The translations under genes and the position numbers were made by a program. Shown piece by piece: positions 8,374-18,785 of a DNA stretch of 64,000 nucleotides (position 1 is its first letter; each line of letters starts with the position of its first letter). The notes under the pieces are model-generated. The model had not been told where the DNA came from and did no database searches. It was given only the letters and a program-made list of their open reading frames with translations. The DNA is from Wenzhouxiangella sp964504865. GTDB lineage: Bacteria; Pseudomonadota; Gammaproteobacteria; Xanthomonadales; Wenzhouxiangellaceae. Location: the NCBI GenBank assembly GCA_964504865.1, contig CAZDFS010000002.1, forward strand, positions 1 to 64,000. Direction: 5' to 3'.

Positions 8374-9045
8374 TTACTCCGACTTCGACTGGCGCTTGGA
8401 TTTGAGCTCGGCCAGCTCGGCCTCAACCCGCTCGTCGCGCTCCAGGCCACGGAATTCGTCGTCCAGGCTGCGGCCGTTACGGCCCATGTCCATGGCTTCA
8501 GCCTCGGATTCGAGATTCTCGATCCGCTTCTCGGCGTAATCGAATCGGTCGAGCATTTCGTCGACGCGGTCGTTGTAGATATGCTTGCGCGTCTTCAGCT
8601 GATGGGTGGCGCCACGATGGCGCATGACCAGGCTGCGCTGGCGACTCCTTGCGTCGTTGAGTTTGGCCTGCAGCTTGCTGATGTCGCCGTCGTACTTGTT
8701 CAGCTGCTCGTCGTATTCTTCCAGCTCGGCCTTGAGATGGTCGATCCGATCACCCAGTGCGGTCTTTTCCGCCAGCGCGCCGCGGGCCAGATCCTCGCGA
8801 TCCTTTTCCAGCGCGATCTCGGCTTTGCGAGCCCACTCGATCTGCTGGCCTTCGAGTCGCTTGAGCAGCCGGCTTCGTTCCTTCTTCTCGGCGATGCATT
8901 TGGCGGTGGCCGAGCGCACTTCGACGAGCGTGTCCTCCATCTCCTGAATCATCAGGCGGATCATCTTTTCCGGATCTTCGGCTTTTTCCAAGGCCGCATT
9001 CAGGTTGGCGTTGATGATGTCGCCCATGCGGGAAAAAATACCCAT
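8374..9045 (-). CDS. pspA: Phage shock protein A
   Basis: A 223-residue PspA/IM30 family protein, a peripheral membrane protein that stabilises stressed membranes and, in many bacteria, inhibits the activator PspF. It starts MGIFSRMGDIINANLNAALE with the amphipathic N-terminal helix and is almost entirely coiled coil afterwards. The ATG at 9045 has a strong AAGGAG ribosome-binding site; an in-frame ATG ten codons upstream is less likely. Transcription is expected from the sigma-54 element about 60 bases upstream. Confidence 0.95.
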   Translation of the reverse strand: MGIFSRMGDIINANLNAALEKAEDPEKMIRLMIQEMEDTLVEVRSATAKCIAEKKERSRLLKRLEGQQIEWARKAEIALEKDREDLARGALAEKTALGDRIDHLKAELEEYDEQLNKYDGDISKLQAKLNDARSRQRSLVMRHRGATHQLKTRKHIYNDRVDEMLDRFDYAEKRIENLESEAEAMDMGRNGRSLDDEFRGLERDERVEAELAELKSKRQSKSE

Positions 9046-9097
9046 GTCGTTGTCTCCTTCGTGGAATGCTGTCAATCAGCGGTACGGGGAGCTAAAT

Positions 9098-9112
9098 ACA
9101 AATAATGTGCCA
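9098..9112 (-). promoter_or_regulatory. Sigma-54 (-24/-12) promoter of the psp operon
   Basis: On the minus strand the sequence TGGCAC-ATTAT-TTGT has the -24 GG and the -12 G at the sigma-54 spacing; the final consensus C is T here. It lies in front of pspA, an operon controlled by sigma-54 and PspF in enterobacteria. The upstream 70 bases are extremely AT-rich compared with the rest of the window, as expected for an IHF-bent activator region, although I could not identify an exact IHF or PspF site. Confidence 0.8.
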
Positions 9113-9404
9113 AAATTAAAAATATATATAAAACAGCAAAATAGATATTTAACCGTTCTCTTCATTGGTGAAATATGCCTGGATTAGGAAAATTCACCAA
9201 ATCAACGGCGCGGGCGGCGGGGAACCAAGTCCCGGTCGCGCGGGTCCATGAACCCATCCGCTGACGATCCTTGCCTTGACCGTTGACTGGAAACGCCGGG
9301 CGCGCAAAATCGCGATCGCAAGACTTGATGTGGTCTGGGGTCCTGGCCTCGGTTAGAATGGCGGGTTGAACACTTCGTTTTCACCATCTCCCTCTGGAGG
9401 CAGC
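9113..9404. other. Intergenic control region between pspA and fkpA-like gene
   Basis: The left part (about 9113-9180) is a run of A/T unlike the rest of the window and probably serves the divergent psp promoter. The right part returns to normal composition and should carry the promoter of the FKBP gene. A TTGACT...CAAAAT pair with a 16-base spacer near 9281-9308 is a weak candidate. No pspF, RNA gene or terminator was found. Confidence 0.5.
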
Positions 9405-10145
9405 ATGCACAAGACTTTCTCGGCCGCCGGCCTTATTTCCCTGGCGGTCCTTTCGGCTCCGACCGCGCTGTTGGCGCAGGATCTGGAGTCCGATCCGGGC
9501 AAACTCGGATATTCCATCGGCTACGAATTCGGCGCCGAACTTCGCGGCTACGATATCGACATCGATCTGGACTCGGTGTTCGAGGCCGTCAGAGACTCCT
9601 ATAACGAGTCCGAGCCGCGGATGGAAGTCGCCGAGATGCGCGAGCTGATGGTTCAGCTGCAGGAGCGGATCCGTGCCGATCGCATGGAGGCCTTCGAGCA
9701 GCTGGCTGAAGAAAATCAGGCTCGTGCCGATGAGTTCCTGGCCAGTAACCGCAGCAAGAATGGCATTATTGCCCTGCCGAGCGGCGTCCAGTACCGCATC
9801 ATCGAAGAAGGCGAGGGCGCGCGTCCGAACATGGACGACACGGTGACCGTGCACTACCGCGGGTCCAAGACCGATGGCCGTGAGTTCGATAGCTCCTTCC
9901 GCCGTGGCGTTCCCGCCATCTTCGAGGTGAGCGCCGTGATCGAGGGCTGGCAGGAAGTGCTGCCGCTGATGCGCGAGGGCGCCATGTGGCAGGTCTTTCT
10001 CCCGCCCGAGCTGGCATTCGGCGTGCGCGGTGACCCGCCGATGATCGGACCCAACGAAGCGCTGCAGTTCGACCTGCGTCTGGTTCAGATCGGTATCCCG
10101 CCGGAAATCCAGGCCCAGCTCGACGCAGAGCAAGAAGGCAACTAG
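9405..10145 (+). CDS. FKBP-type peptidyl-prolyl cis-trans isomerase, periplasmic (FkpA/Mip-like)
   Basis: A 246-residue exported prolyl isomerase/chaperone. A signal peptide (MHKTFSAAGLISLAVLS...LLAQ) is followed by an N-terminal dimerisation domain (LGYSIGYEFGAELRG) with long helices and a C-terminal FKBP domain (VTVHYRGSKTDGREFDSSF, VIEGWQEVLPLMREGA). The start at 9405 has a good TGGAGG site; a more upstream ATG at 9366 would put extra residues before the signal peptide. A paralogue lies at 60019-60717. Confidence 0.92.
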   Translation: MHKTFSAAGLISLAVLSAPTALLAQDLESDPGKLGYSIGYEFGAELRGYDIDIDLDSVFEAVRDSYNESEPRMEVAEMRELMVQLQERIRADRMEAFEQLAEENQARADEFLASNRSKNGIIALPSGVQYRIIEEGEGARPNMDDTVTVHYRGSKTDGREFDSSFRRGVPAIFEVSAVIEGWQEVLPLMREGAMWQVFLPPELAFGVRGDPPMIGPNEALQFDLRLVQIGIPPEIQAQLDAEQEGN

Positions 10146-10149
10146 AGCC

Positions 10150-10365
10150 GTGGCGGATCCGATTCAGCCCCTGCCGCTGATCGAATCCCCCTGCATCGGG
10201 ACCTGCACGCTGGGTCCCGACGGCCTCTGCGTCGGCTGCTTTCGCAGCGCCGATGAGATTGCCGCCTGGCTGACTTACAGCGCGGACCAGCGCCGCGCGC
10301 TGATTGAAGAGCTGCCCCGCCGGGGGCAGCGGATGTTTGACGACGACCCCGCCGAGCCTGGCTGA
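10150..10365 (+). CDS. DUF1289 domain-containing protein
   Basis: A 71-residue protein beginning at GTG. It carries the DUF1289 cysteine pattern SPCIGTCTLGPDGLCVGCFR followed by the DEIAAWLTYSADQRRALIEE helix. The four cysteines suggest metal binding, but the function is not known. It starts four bases after the FKBP stop and overlaps the NUDIX gene, so the three are likely cotranscribed. Confidence 0.85.
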   Translation: MADPIQPLPLIESPCIGTCTLGPDGLCVGCFRSADEIAAWLTYSADQRRALIEELPRRGQRMFDDDPAEPG

Positions 10366-10957
10366 TCTGGCAGATCTCGTTCGGTGCCTCCATCCCCTGG
10401 ATCGCGCCGAACATGCACTGCCGATCACGGGCTATCCCGAATCCCGCATGGGCACGGATGCGAATCGCGCGGCGGTGCTGGTTCCAATCCTCCAGGGCCT
10501 GCGACCCGCGATCCTGCTGACGGTCAGAAGCCGACGCCTGACCAAGCACGCCGGTCAGGTTGCACTGCCCGGTGGGCGCCGCGACCGCGGCGAGGTCTTT
10601 CCCGTTGATACGGCACTCCGCGAGGCTTCGGAAGAGGTCGGCATCCCCTCGGCAAGCGTTCAGGTGCTGGGGCTGTTGGGCCGCGTCAATACGATCAGTC
10701 AATTCCGGATCACGCCGGTGGTGGGTCTGGTGTCCGCCGAGGTCGAGCCGGTGGCCTGTCCGGCCGAAGTCAGTCACCTCTATCGCCTGCCCCTCGACTG
10801 GGCCTTCGACCTTTCGCGCTACCGGCAGCACGAGGTCATTCGAGGCGGGCAGCGTTTCCAGCTGATGTCGCTTGCGGCCCAGCACTGGCCGATCTGGGGA
10901 GCAACCGCCTCGATCCTGTATCAGCTGGCGCTGGCGGTCCGCTCGCCCCCGGCCTGA
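10337..10957 (+). CDS. NUDIX hydrolase, CoA pyrophosphatase (NudL-like)
   Basis: A protein of about 206 residues that would cleave coenzyme A and acyl-CoA to phosphopantetheine and 3',5'-ADP. The region SRRLTKHAGQVALPGGRRD is the CoA-specific NUDIX signature, followed by the NUDIX box helix TALREASEEVGIP. The start is uncertain: TTG at 10337 gives MTTTPPSLADLADLV, while TTG at 10304 adds eleven residues. Either way it overlaps the DUF1289 gene in another frame. It converges with the antiporter gene. Confidence 0.85.
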   Translation: MTTTPPSLADLADLVRCLHPLDRAEHALPITGYPESRMGTDANRAAVLVPILQGLRPAILLTVRSRRLTKHAGQVALPGGRRDRGEVFPVDTALREASEEVGIPSASVQVLGLLGRVNTISQFRITPVVGLVSAEVEPVACPAEVSHLYRLPLDWAFDLSRYRQHEVIRGGQRFQLMSLAAQHWPIWGATASILYQLALAVRSPPA

Positions 10958-10959
10958 AC

Positions 10960-12435
10960 TCAGTCCTCTTCGCGCAGGCCGAACATCAGCTCGACGGTCC
11001 GCTTGTGCTCCGGCAGCACCATGACGTGGACATGGTCATCGGTCTGCAGGATCGTGTCCTCCTTCACCGCCAGCGCCTGCTGGCCGCGCACGAGCAGGAG
11101 CACGCTGGCGCCCTCGGGCAGGGGCAGGGCTGCAGCGCGGTGGCCGGTGACCATGGCTGCGGGCTCGAGGCGGAAGGAAATGATCTGAACCGGAAGCGCC
11201 TCGATGGCGTTGATTTCCAGTACCGGCGATGGACGTTCCGCGCCCGAGCGTTCGACCTGGAACCAGTCCGTGGCCCAGCGCACGGTCGCGCCGGGAATCA
11301 GGGCATTGACGACGACGATGAAGAACACCAGATGAAACAGCTCCGAGGCGCCCTCGACGCCCGCCAGGACCGGATAGGTCGCCAGGAGAATGGGAACCGC
11401 GCCGCGCAGGCCGACCCAGGCGATGAATCCCGATTCCTTCAGCCGGTATCCGAAGGGCGCCAGGCAGAGCAGCACCATGAAAGGTCGCGCGATCAGCGCC
11501 AACCCCAGCGCAAGGACGAGACCGCGCCAGCCGGCCGCTGCCAGCAGTTCGGGGACGGCGAGCAGGCCGAGGACGAGGAACATGGTGATCTGGGCCAGCC
11601 AGGCCATGGCGTCGTGGACGCGCAGGATGCCGGAGCGATAGGGCATGCGCTGATTTCCGAGCATCAAGGCCGCCACGTAGACGGCTAGAAATCCGGAGCC
11701 CATGAACAGGGTCGGAAGCCCGAAGGCCATCAGCGCCAGGGCCACGGTCAGGGCCGGATAGAGGCCGGCTGCGGGCACCCGGATGCGCTTCAGCAGCTGG
11801 GTGCCGCACCAGCCGATCGCCAACCCGGCGATCAGGCCGATGGTCAGCTGGGCGATCACCTGGATCAGGAAGGTCCAGGCATCGAAGGGGTTGTCGCCGA
11901 TCAACTGGGTGGTCAGGGTCAGGGTCAGGATGACGGCCATCGGGTCGTTCAGGCCTGACTCGAGTTCCAGAGTGGCTCCGACTCGCCGTCGCAGCTGCAC
12001 TCCTGACCCGCGCAGCGAGGAGAAGACCGCGGCGGCATCGGTGGACGAGACGATGGCGCCGATCAGGAGCGATTCGGTCCAGCCCAGGCCGAGCGCGTGA
12101 GCGAGGAGCGCAACCAGCAGTGCGGTTCCGACCACGGTGACCGTGGCCAGGATCGAGGCCGGAAAAAGGTACGCCCGCACCTGGCGGAAGGGCGTATTCA
12201 GGCCACCGTCGAAGAGGATCAGTACCAGGCCGACGGTGCCGATACGGAAGGCAAGCTCGAAGTCGACGAAGTGTTCGGGAAGCTGAACCCCGACCAGCAG
12301 GCCAATGAGGAGGAAGACCAGCACCACGGGAATGCCGATCCGCTCCGAGGGCCGCGAAAACAGCACGCTGAAGATCAGCAGCAGGCCGGTCGCGGTGAGC
12401 AGCAGCGCCGTCGTGGTGGGTTCGGTTTCGAACAT
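10960..12435 (-). CDS. K+/H+ antiporter (NhaP2/CvrA type)
   Basis: A 491-residue CPA1-family cation/proton antiporter. About the first 390 residues are hydrophobic, with the CPA motifs IVSSTDAAAVFSSL and ELESGLNDPMAV (the ND pair of the ion site) and LRGAVPILLATYPVL. The C-terminal about 90 residues form a soluble TrkA-C-type domain (AAALPLPEGASVLLLVRGQQ). This layout matches NhaP2/CvrA proteins that export potassium or sodium against protons across the inner membrane. Confidence 0.9.
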   Translation of the reverse strand: MFETEPTTTALLLTATGLLLIFSVLFSRPSERIGIPVVLVFLLIGLLVGVQLPEHFVDFELAFRIGTVGLVLILFDGGLNTPFRQVRAYLFPASILATVTVVGTALLVALLAHALGLGWTESLLIGAIVSSTDAAAVFSSLRGSGVQLRRRVGATLELESGLNDPMAVILTLTLTTQLIGDNPFDAWTFLIQVIAQLTIGLIAGLAIGWCGTQLLKRIRVPAAGLYPALTVALALMAFGLPTLFMGSGFLAVYVAALMLGNQRMPYRSGILRVHDAMAWLAQITMFLVLGLLAVPELLAAAGWRGLVLALGLALIARPFMVLLCLAPFGYRLKESGFIAWVGLRGAVPILLATYPVLAGVEGASELFHLVFFIVVVNALIPGATVRWATDWFQVERSGAERPSPVLEINAIEALPVQIISFRLEPAAMVTGHRAAALPLPEGASVLLLVRGQQALAVKEDTILQTDDHVHVMVLPEHKRTVELMFGLREED

Positions 12436-12544
12436 TCAGGGCCCTGTCGTTTCCGCGTCCCTCCATCCTAACGGAAGGTCGGTTAAAGCAACGACCGGCC
12501 CGGATCGCTCCCTGCGCCTGATGCGCGCGTCAAAGGCTGTCCGA

Positions 12545-13015
12545 TCAGTGCGATCCGTGTGCTCGTCTTCGCCGCTCGCGTACTTCCAGCGTCACGGGCC
12601 AGCGCTGGTCCGACGCGTCGATCAAGACGAGCTCGAAGCGGTCGCCAAGCTCGAACTGGCCCTCCGGCTGCATCAGCATCAGATGCAGGCCGCCGGGCTC
12701 GAGGACCACCGTATTGCCGGCGGGTAGCTCCAGGGAGTCGAGCTCGCGCATGCGCATCACGCCGTCATCCATGGACATGGTGTGAATCTCGACGCGTCCG
12801 AATCGCTCGCTTTCGGCATGCGTCAGGACGATCGGCTCCGGGCCGCGGTTCTCGAGGTGCATGAAGCCGGCCATCATGCGGCCGGGAGGCGCCTGCGGGG
12901 ACCAGGCATCGGTGATGACCAGGTCGCTCGCCAGAGCGGCGTAGGATGCATTGAGGAGAAGGACGAGGCCGAGCATTCGCAGGAACATAACCATGATTCG
13001 AGAGTCGTTGAGCAT
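12545..13015 (-). CDS. Copper chaperone PCu(A)C
   Basis: A 156-residue periplasmic copper(I) carrier that delivers copper to the CuA site of cytochrome oxidase. A signal sequence (MVMFLRMLGLVLLLNASYAALA) precedes the domain. The binding motif H-x10-M-x21-H-x-M is exact: H78, M89, H111 and M113. An AGGA ribosome-binding site supports the ATG at 13015, although the ATG at 12994 would give a more usual signal peptide. The C-terminus (RERRRRAHGSH) is basic. No SCO gene is adjacent. Confidence 0.9.
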   Translation of the reverse strand: MLNDSRIMVMFLRMLGLVLLLNASYAALASDLVITDAWSPQAPPGRMMAGFMHLENRGPEPIVLTHAESERFGRVEIHTMSMDDGVMRMRELDSLELPAGNTVVLEPGGLHLMLMQPEGQFELGDRFELVLIDASDQRWPVTLEVRERRRRAHGSH

Positions 13016-13116
13016 GGTCCTGATTATCGCAGAAAGTGTCCCCCTTCGATGAGTATCTCGGCCTCCTCAGCCTGTAGTATCCTGCCGGCCATGTCAGCGA
13101 AAGAGCACCCTGCAAG

Positions 13117-13872
13117 ATGATCGACACGCGCCCCCATGATCACGACATCATCGAATTACGGCTGGCGAGACCGCCCGTGAACGCTCTCAATCCGGCGCTG
13201 GTCGAGGCCCTGAGCTCGGCGCTCGATCAGGCCCGAGCCCGCGGCGCGCGCGGCGTTGTCCTATCCGGCCGCGAGGGTCTGTTTTCGGCAGGCCTCGACG
13301 TGCCAGAGCTGCTCACCCTGGATGAGGATGGGATGCGCGCCTTCTGGAGCGACTTCTTCGGCCTGCTCGAGAAGCTCGCCAGGTCGGAGATGCCGGTCGT
13401 CGCTGCTTTTACCGGGCACAGTCCTGCGGGCGGCACGGTGTTGGGAATGTTCTGCGATTATCGCGTGCTGGCCGACGGCGAATTTCGCCTGGGTCTGAAT
13501 GAAGTCCAGGTCGGCCTGATCGTGCCGCCGGTGATTCATCATGGCCTGGTTCGCCTGCTCGGGCCCTATCGCGCCGAGCGCCACCTGGTCGCCGGTCAGA
13601 TGATCAGCGCCGAGGAGGCCCTGGCCATCGGTCTCGTGGATGAGCTGGTTTCACCGCAGGATGTCGTGGGCCGCGCCGTCGGTTGGATTCAGGCGCTCCT
13701 GGCGATGCCGGCTCATGCGCTGAAGGGGACGCGAGCGCTGTGTCGGGCTGACCTTGCCGCCTTGTTCGACGACCCCGATGCCCTTGATATCGAGGGTTTC
13801 GTTCGCGGCTGGTTCGAGCCGGCAACGCAATCCAGCCTGAAGGCCCTGGTCGACCGGCTGACGCGCGATTGA
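13117..13872 (+). CDS. Crotonase-fold enoyl-CoA isomerase (probable delta3,delta2 type)
   Basis: A 251-residue crotonase-superfamily protein. The hydratase glutamate in the GGG-x-E position is absent (AGGTVLGMFCDYRVLAD). A single acidic residue, E129 in LGLNEVQVGLIVPPV, occupies the position of the catalytic glutamate of mitochondrial delta3,delta2-enoyl-CoA isomerase, whose segment also reads GLNE. It therefore probably shifts double bonds for beta-oxidation of unsaturated fatty acids. It is short, without a second domain. Confidence 0.85.
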   Translation: MIDTRPHDHDIIELRLARPPVNALNPALVEALSSALDQARARGARGVVLSGREGLFSAGLDVPELLTLDEDGMRAFWSDFFGLLEKLARSEMPVVAAFTGHSPAGGTVLGMFCDYRVLADGEFRLGLNEVQVGLIVPPVIHHGLVRLLGPYRAERHLVAGQMISAEEALAIGLVDELVSPQDVVGRAVGWIQALLAMPAHALKGTRALCRADLAALFDDPDALDIEGFVRGWFEPATQSSLKALVDRLTRD

Positions 13873-13906
13873 CGCCCCGGTCACATGCCCTGGCAGGGCG
13901 CTGACC

Positions 13907-14317
13907 TCAGTGATCCGCGGCCAGTTCCCGGATGCATCCGGGCAGCGGGACCGACTCGCCCCTGGCCCGGTCGATCCAGACCAGCGTGACGGTGGCATCG
14001 GCGTAGAGGCTTCCCTTGCCGGGCGGGTCGGTCAGCTCGCGGATCTCGTGCTCGAGCTTGATGCTCGAGCGCCCGGGAGACAGCGGCTTGAGGGTGATTT
14101 CGACCTGTGCTGGCCAATGAATCGCCTGGCGATAGTTGATCGAAATATTGGCGACGACCGGGCCGGTCTCACCGCGTTCCCAGTGGCTCGGAACGGAATT
14201 CATCCAGCGCACCCGGGCTTCCTCGAGATAGGCCAGGTAGGCACCGCTGTTGACGTGGCCGAAGGCATCCATGTCGCCCCAGCGGGCGTCGATGGCGATA
14301 CGAAACTCAGCGCTCAT
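13907..14317 (-). CDS. Acyl-CoA thioesterase (4HBT hot-dog fold)
   Basis: A 136-residue single hot-dog protein that would hydrolyse acyl-CoA thioesters. The active-site loop RWGDMDAFGHVNSGAYLAYL is typical of the 4-hydroxybenzoyl-CoA thioesterase class, with D17 as the likely catalytic aspartate. The ATG at 14317 gives the normal family N-terminus; an ATG 17 codons upstream (14368) adds unrelated residues. It converges with the isomerase gene, leaving 34 bases. Confidence 0.88.
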   Translation of the reverse strand: MSAEFRIAIDARWGDMDAFGHVNSGAYLAYLEEARVRWMNSVPSHWERGETGPVVANISINYRQAIHWPAQVEITLKPLSPGRSSIKLEHEIRELTDPPGKGSLYADATVTLVWIDRARGESVPLPGCIRELAADH

Positions 14318-14424
14318 GGGTGTGTCATCGTCTGCGTTGCGGGGGGCGCCATCATAGCCGATGGCCATGGGGGAGGAACAGGATCGATGCAGGCCGACGC
14401 TCGACTTGGGCCAGGAGCAGCCGC

Positions 14425-15032
14425 GTGAGTCCCGGCCAGCAGCACGAGCGCTCTGCGCAGGCGACGCTGCCGCCTCGCGGCATCCTGTATCGGATGCTCG
14501 GCTTCGAGGCTGCCCTGGGGCTGCTGGCGGTGGGTCTGGCCTGGTTGTTCGGGATCTGTCTGCGCGCCGGCTTAGGCGGCGACTGGTTCACGGCCATCGC
14601 CTGGGGGCTGCTGGCGACACTGCCGATGCTGGCGATGATGGCGTGGTTCGAAATCAGCCGTCAGCGCTGGGTGGTGGAGATTCGCGCCTTCGTCGAGGAA
14701 AAGCTGATTCCGCTCTTCGATGGGATCTCTGCCGGCGGGATCTTTCTGATCGCGCTGTTTGCCGGCGTGTTCGAAGAGCTCCTGTTCCGCGGTACCATTC
14801 AGGGTGGCCTCGAGTCCGCCTGGGGCCTGTGGCCGGCCCTGATCGTGGCCTCGCTGCTGTTCGGCCTGGCCCACGCCATGACGCCCGCCTACTTCATCAT
14901 TACCGCGCTGATGGGGCTCTATCTCGGCGGGCTCTACGCCTGGACCGATCAATTGCTGGTTCCGATCGTGGCGCATTTCCTCTACGACTGGGCGGTGTTC
15001 GCCTGGCTCCTGCGCAAGCGCCGATCGCCTGC

Positions 15033-15036
<4 letters not shown>
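14425..15036 (+). CDS. CPBP family intramembrane metalloprotease
   Basis: A 203-residue multi-helix membrane protein of the CAAX protease/bacteriocin-processing (Abi) family. The motifs are in order: EELLFRG (E117, E118, R122), FGLAH (H150) and HFLYD (H184 and D188), all on membrane helices. The GTG at 14425 has an AGGAG site eight bases upstream. Substrates of such proteins are mostly unknown. It overlaps the uvrA stop by three to four bases, tail to tail. Confidence 0.88.
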
Positions 15037-17888
<2,852 letters not shown>

Positions 17889-18038
17889 GCTGACTGGAGC
17901 CGCTGCGGACAAGCCGATTACTATAGCGCCCGGCGTGACGACGGCGCAAAAAGAACCCGACTTTCGGAGACGCCATTGCGAGGAGAATCCGCGCCAGGAA
18001 TGAGCGTCGTCTTCGGACGGTGTTGCTGCGCTGCCGGC

Positions 18039-18067
18039 TTGACCCGTCCAGAGGCTTCCGGTAATAT
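18039..18067 (+). promoter_or_regulatory. Sigma-70 promoter of rplU-rpmA
   Basis: TTGACC and TAATAT are separated by exactly 17 bases, ending 38 bases before the rplU start codon. Each hexamer matches the consensus at five of six positions, which makes this the best sigma-70-type promoter I saw in the window and fits a highly expressed ribosomal protein operon. Confidence 0.85.
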
Positions 18068-18105
18068 TCCCGCTCTTAACAGTAGCGGTTTCTGGAGTAA
18101 CGAAC

Positions 18106-18417
18106 ATGTACGCGGTTTTTTCTACCGGCGGAAAGCAGTATCGAGCCAGCGAGGGCGACGTGGTCCGCGTCGAGAAGCTCGAGGCGGAGAAAGGCTCGAC
18201 GATCGAGCTGGATCAGGTATTGATGGTCGGCGAAGGCGACGATGTTCGCATCGGGACTCCTGTGGTCGACGGCGGCAAGGTCACGGCGGAAGTGGTGGAT
18301 CACGGCCGCGGCGACAAGGTGCGGATCGTCAAGTTCCGCCGCCGCAAGCATTCGATGAAGCAGATGGGTCACCGCCAGTACTACACCGACATCAAGATCA
18401 CCGGCATCGAGGGTTAA
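18106..18417 (+). CDS. rplU: 50S ribosomal protein L21
   Basis: A 103-residue ribosomal protein L21, a 23S rRNA-binding protein of the large subunit. It starts MYAVFSTGGKQYRASEGDVV and ends with the conserved basic segment VKFRRRKHSMKQMGHRQ-YYTDIKITGIEG. A GGAG ribosome-binding site precedes the ATG. It is the first gene of the usual rplU-rpmA pair. Confidence 0.98.
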   Translation: MYAVFSTGGKQYRASEGDVVRVEKLEAEKGSTIELDQVLMVGEGDDVRIGTPVVDGGKVTAEVVDHGRGDKVRIVKFRRRKHSMKQMGHRQYYTDIKITGIEG

Positions 18418-18422
18418 GGCAG

Positions 18423-18683
18423 ATGGCACATAAAAAAGCAGGCGGCTCGACACGCAACGGCCGCGATTCGAATCCCAAATATCTCGGCGTCAAGCACTAC
18501 GGCGGTGAGCACGTGGTCGCTGGCAACATTCTCGTGCGCCAGCGCGGTACGCGCTTCCACGCCGGCACCAACGTCAAGGTCGGGCGCGATCATACCCTGT
18601 TCGCGCTCACCGACGGCCAGGTGGTGTTCGAAGAGCGCGGCAAGCCCAAGCGCAAATTCGTCTCGGTTCAGTCCAGCGACTGA
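18423..18683 (+). CDS. rpmA: 50S ribosomal protein L27
   Basis: An 86-residue L27, whose N-terminus reaches toward the peptidyl-transferase centre. It starts MAHKKAGGSTRNGRDSNPKY and contains the conserved NILVRQRGTRFHAGTNVK. It lies five bases behind rplU and ahead of a strong terminator that separates it from obgE. Confidence 0.98.
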   Translation: MAHKKAGGSTRNGRDSNPKYLGVKHYGGEHVVAGNILVRQRGTRFHAGTNVKVGRDHTLFALTDGQVVFEERGKPKRKFVSVQSSD

Positions 18684-18706
18684 GCCCTCGGGCCTCAAGC
18701 GTTCGT

Positions 18707-18735
18707 AAAAGCCCCGCCGATCGCGGGGCTTTTTT
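18707..18735 (+). terminator. Intrinsic terminator after rpmA
   Basis: A GCCCCGC / GCGGGGC stem with a five-base loop, flanked by AAAA on the left and followed by six T. It is a textbook rho-independent terminator 24 bases after the rpmA stop, so obgE needs its own promoter or readthrough. Confidence 0.93.
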
Positions 18736-18785
18736 GTGTCCACCGAGCTGTCGGTCCGCTCAGGCTAGTCGCCAGGGGTGATTGC

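Noticed and set aside
18460..18482. A tRNA T-loop-like sequence (GATTCGAATCCC)
   Set aside because: It lies inside rpmA, encodes the conserved L27 N-terminus, and has no acceptor stem or anticodon arm around it.
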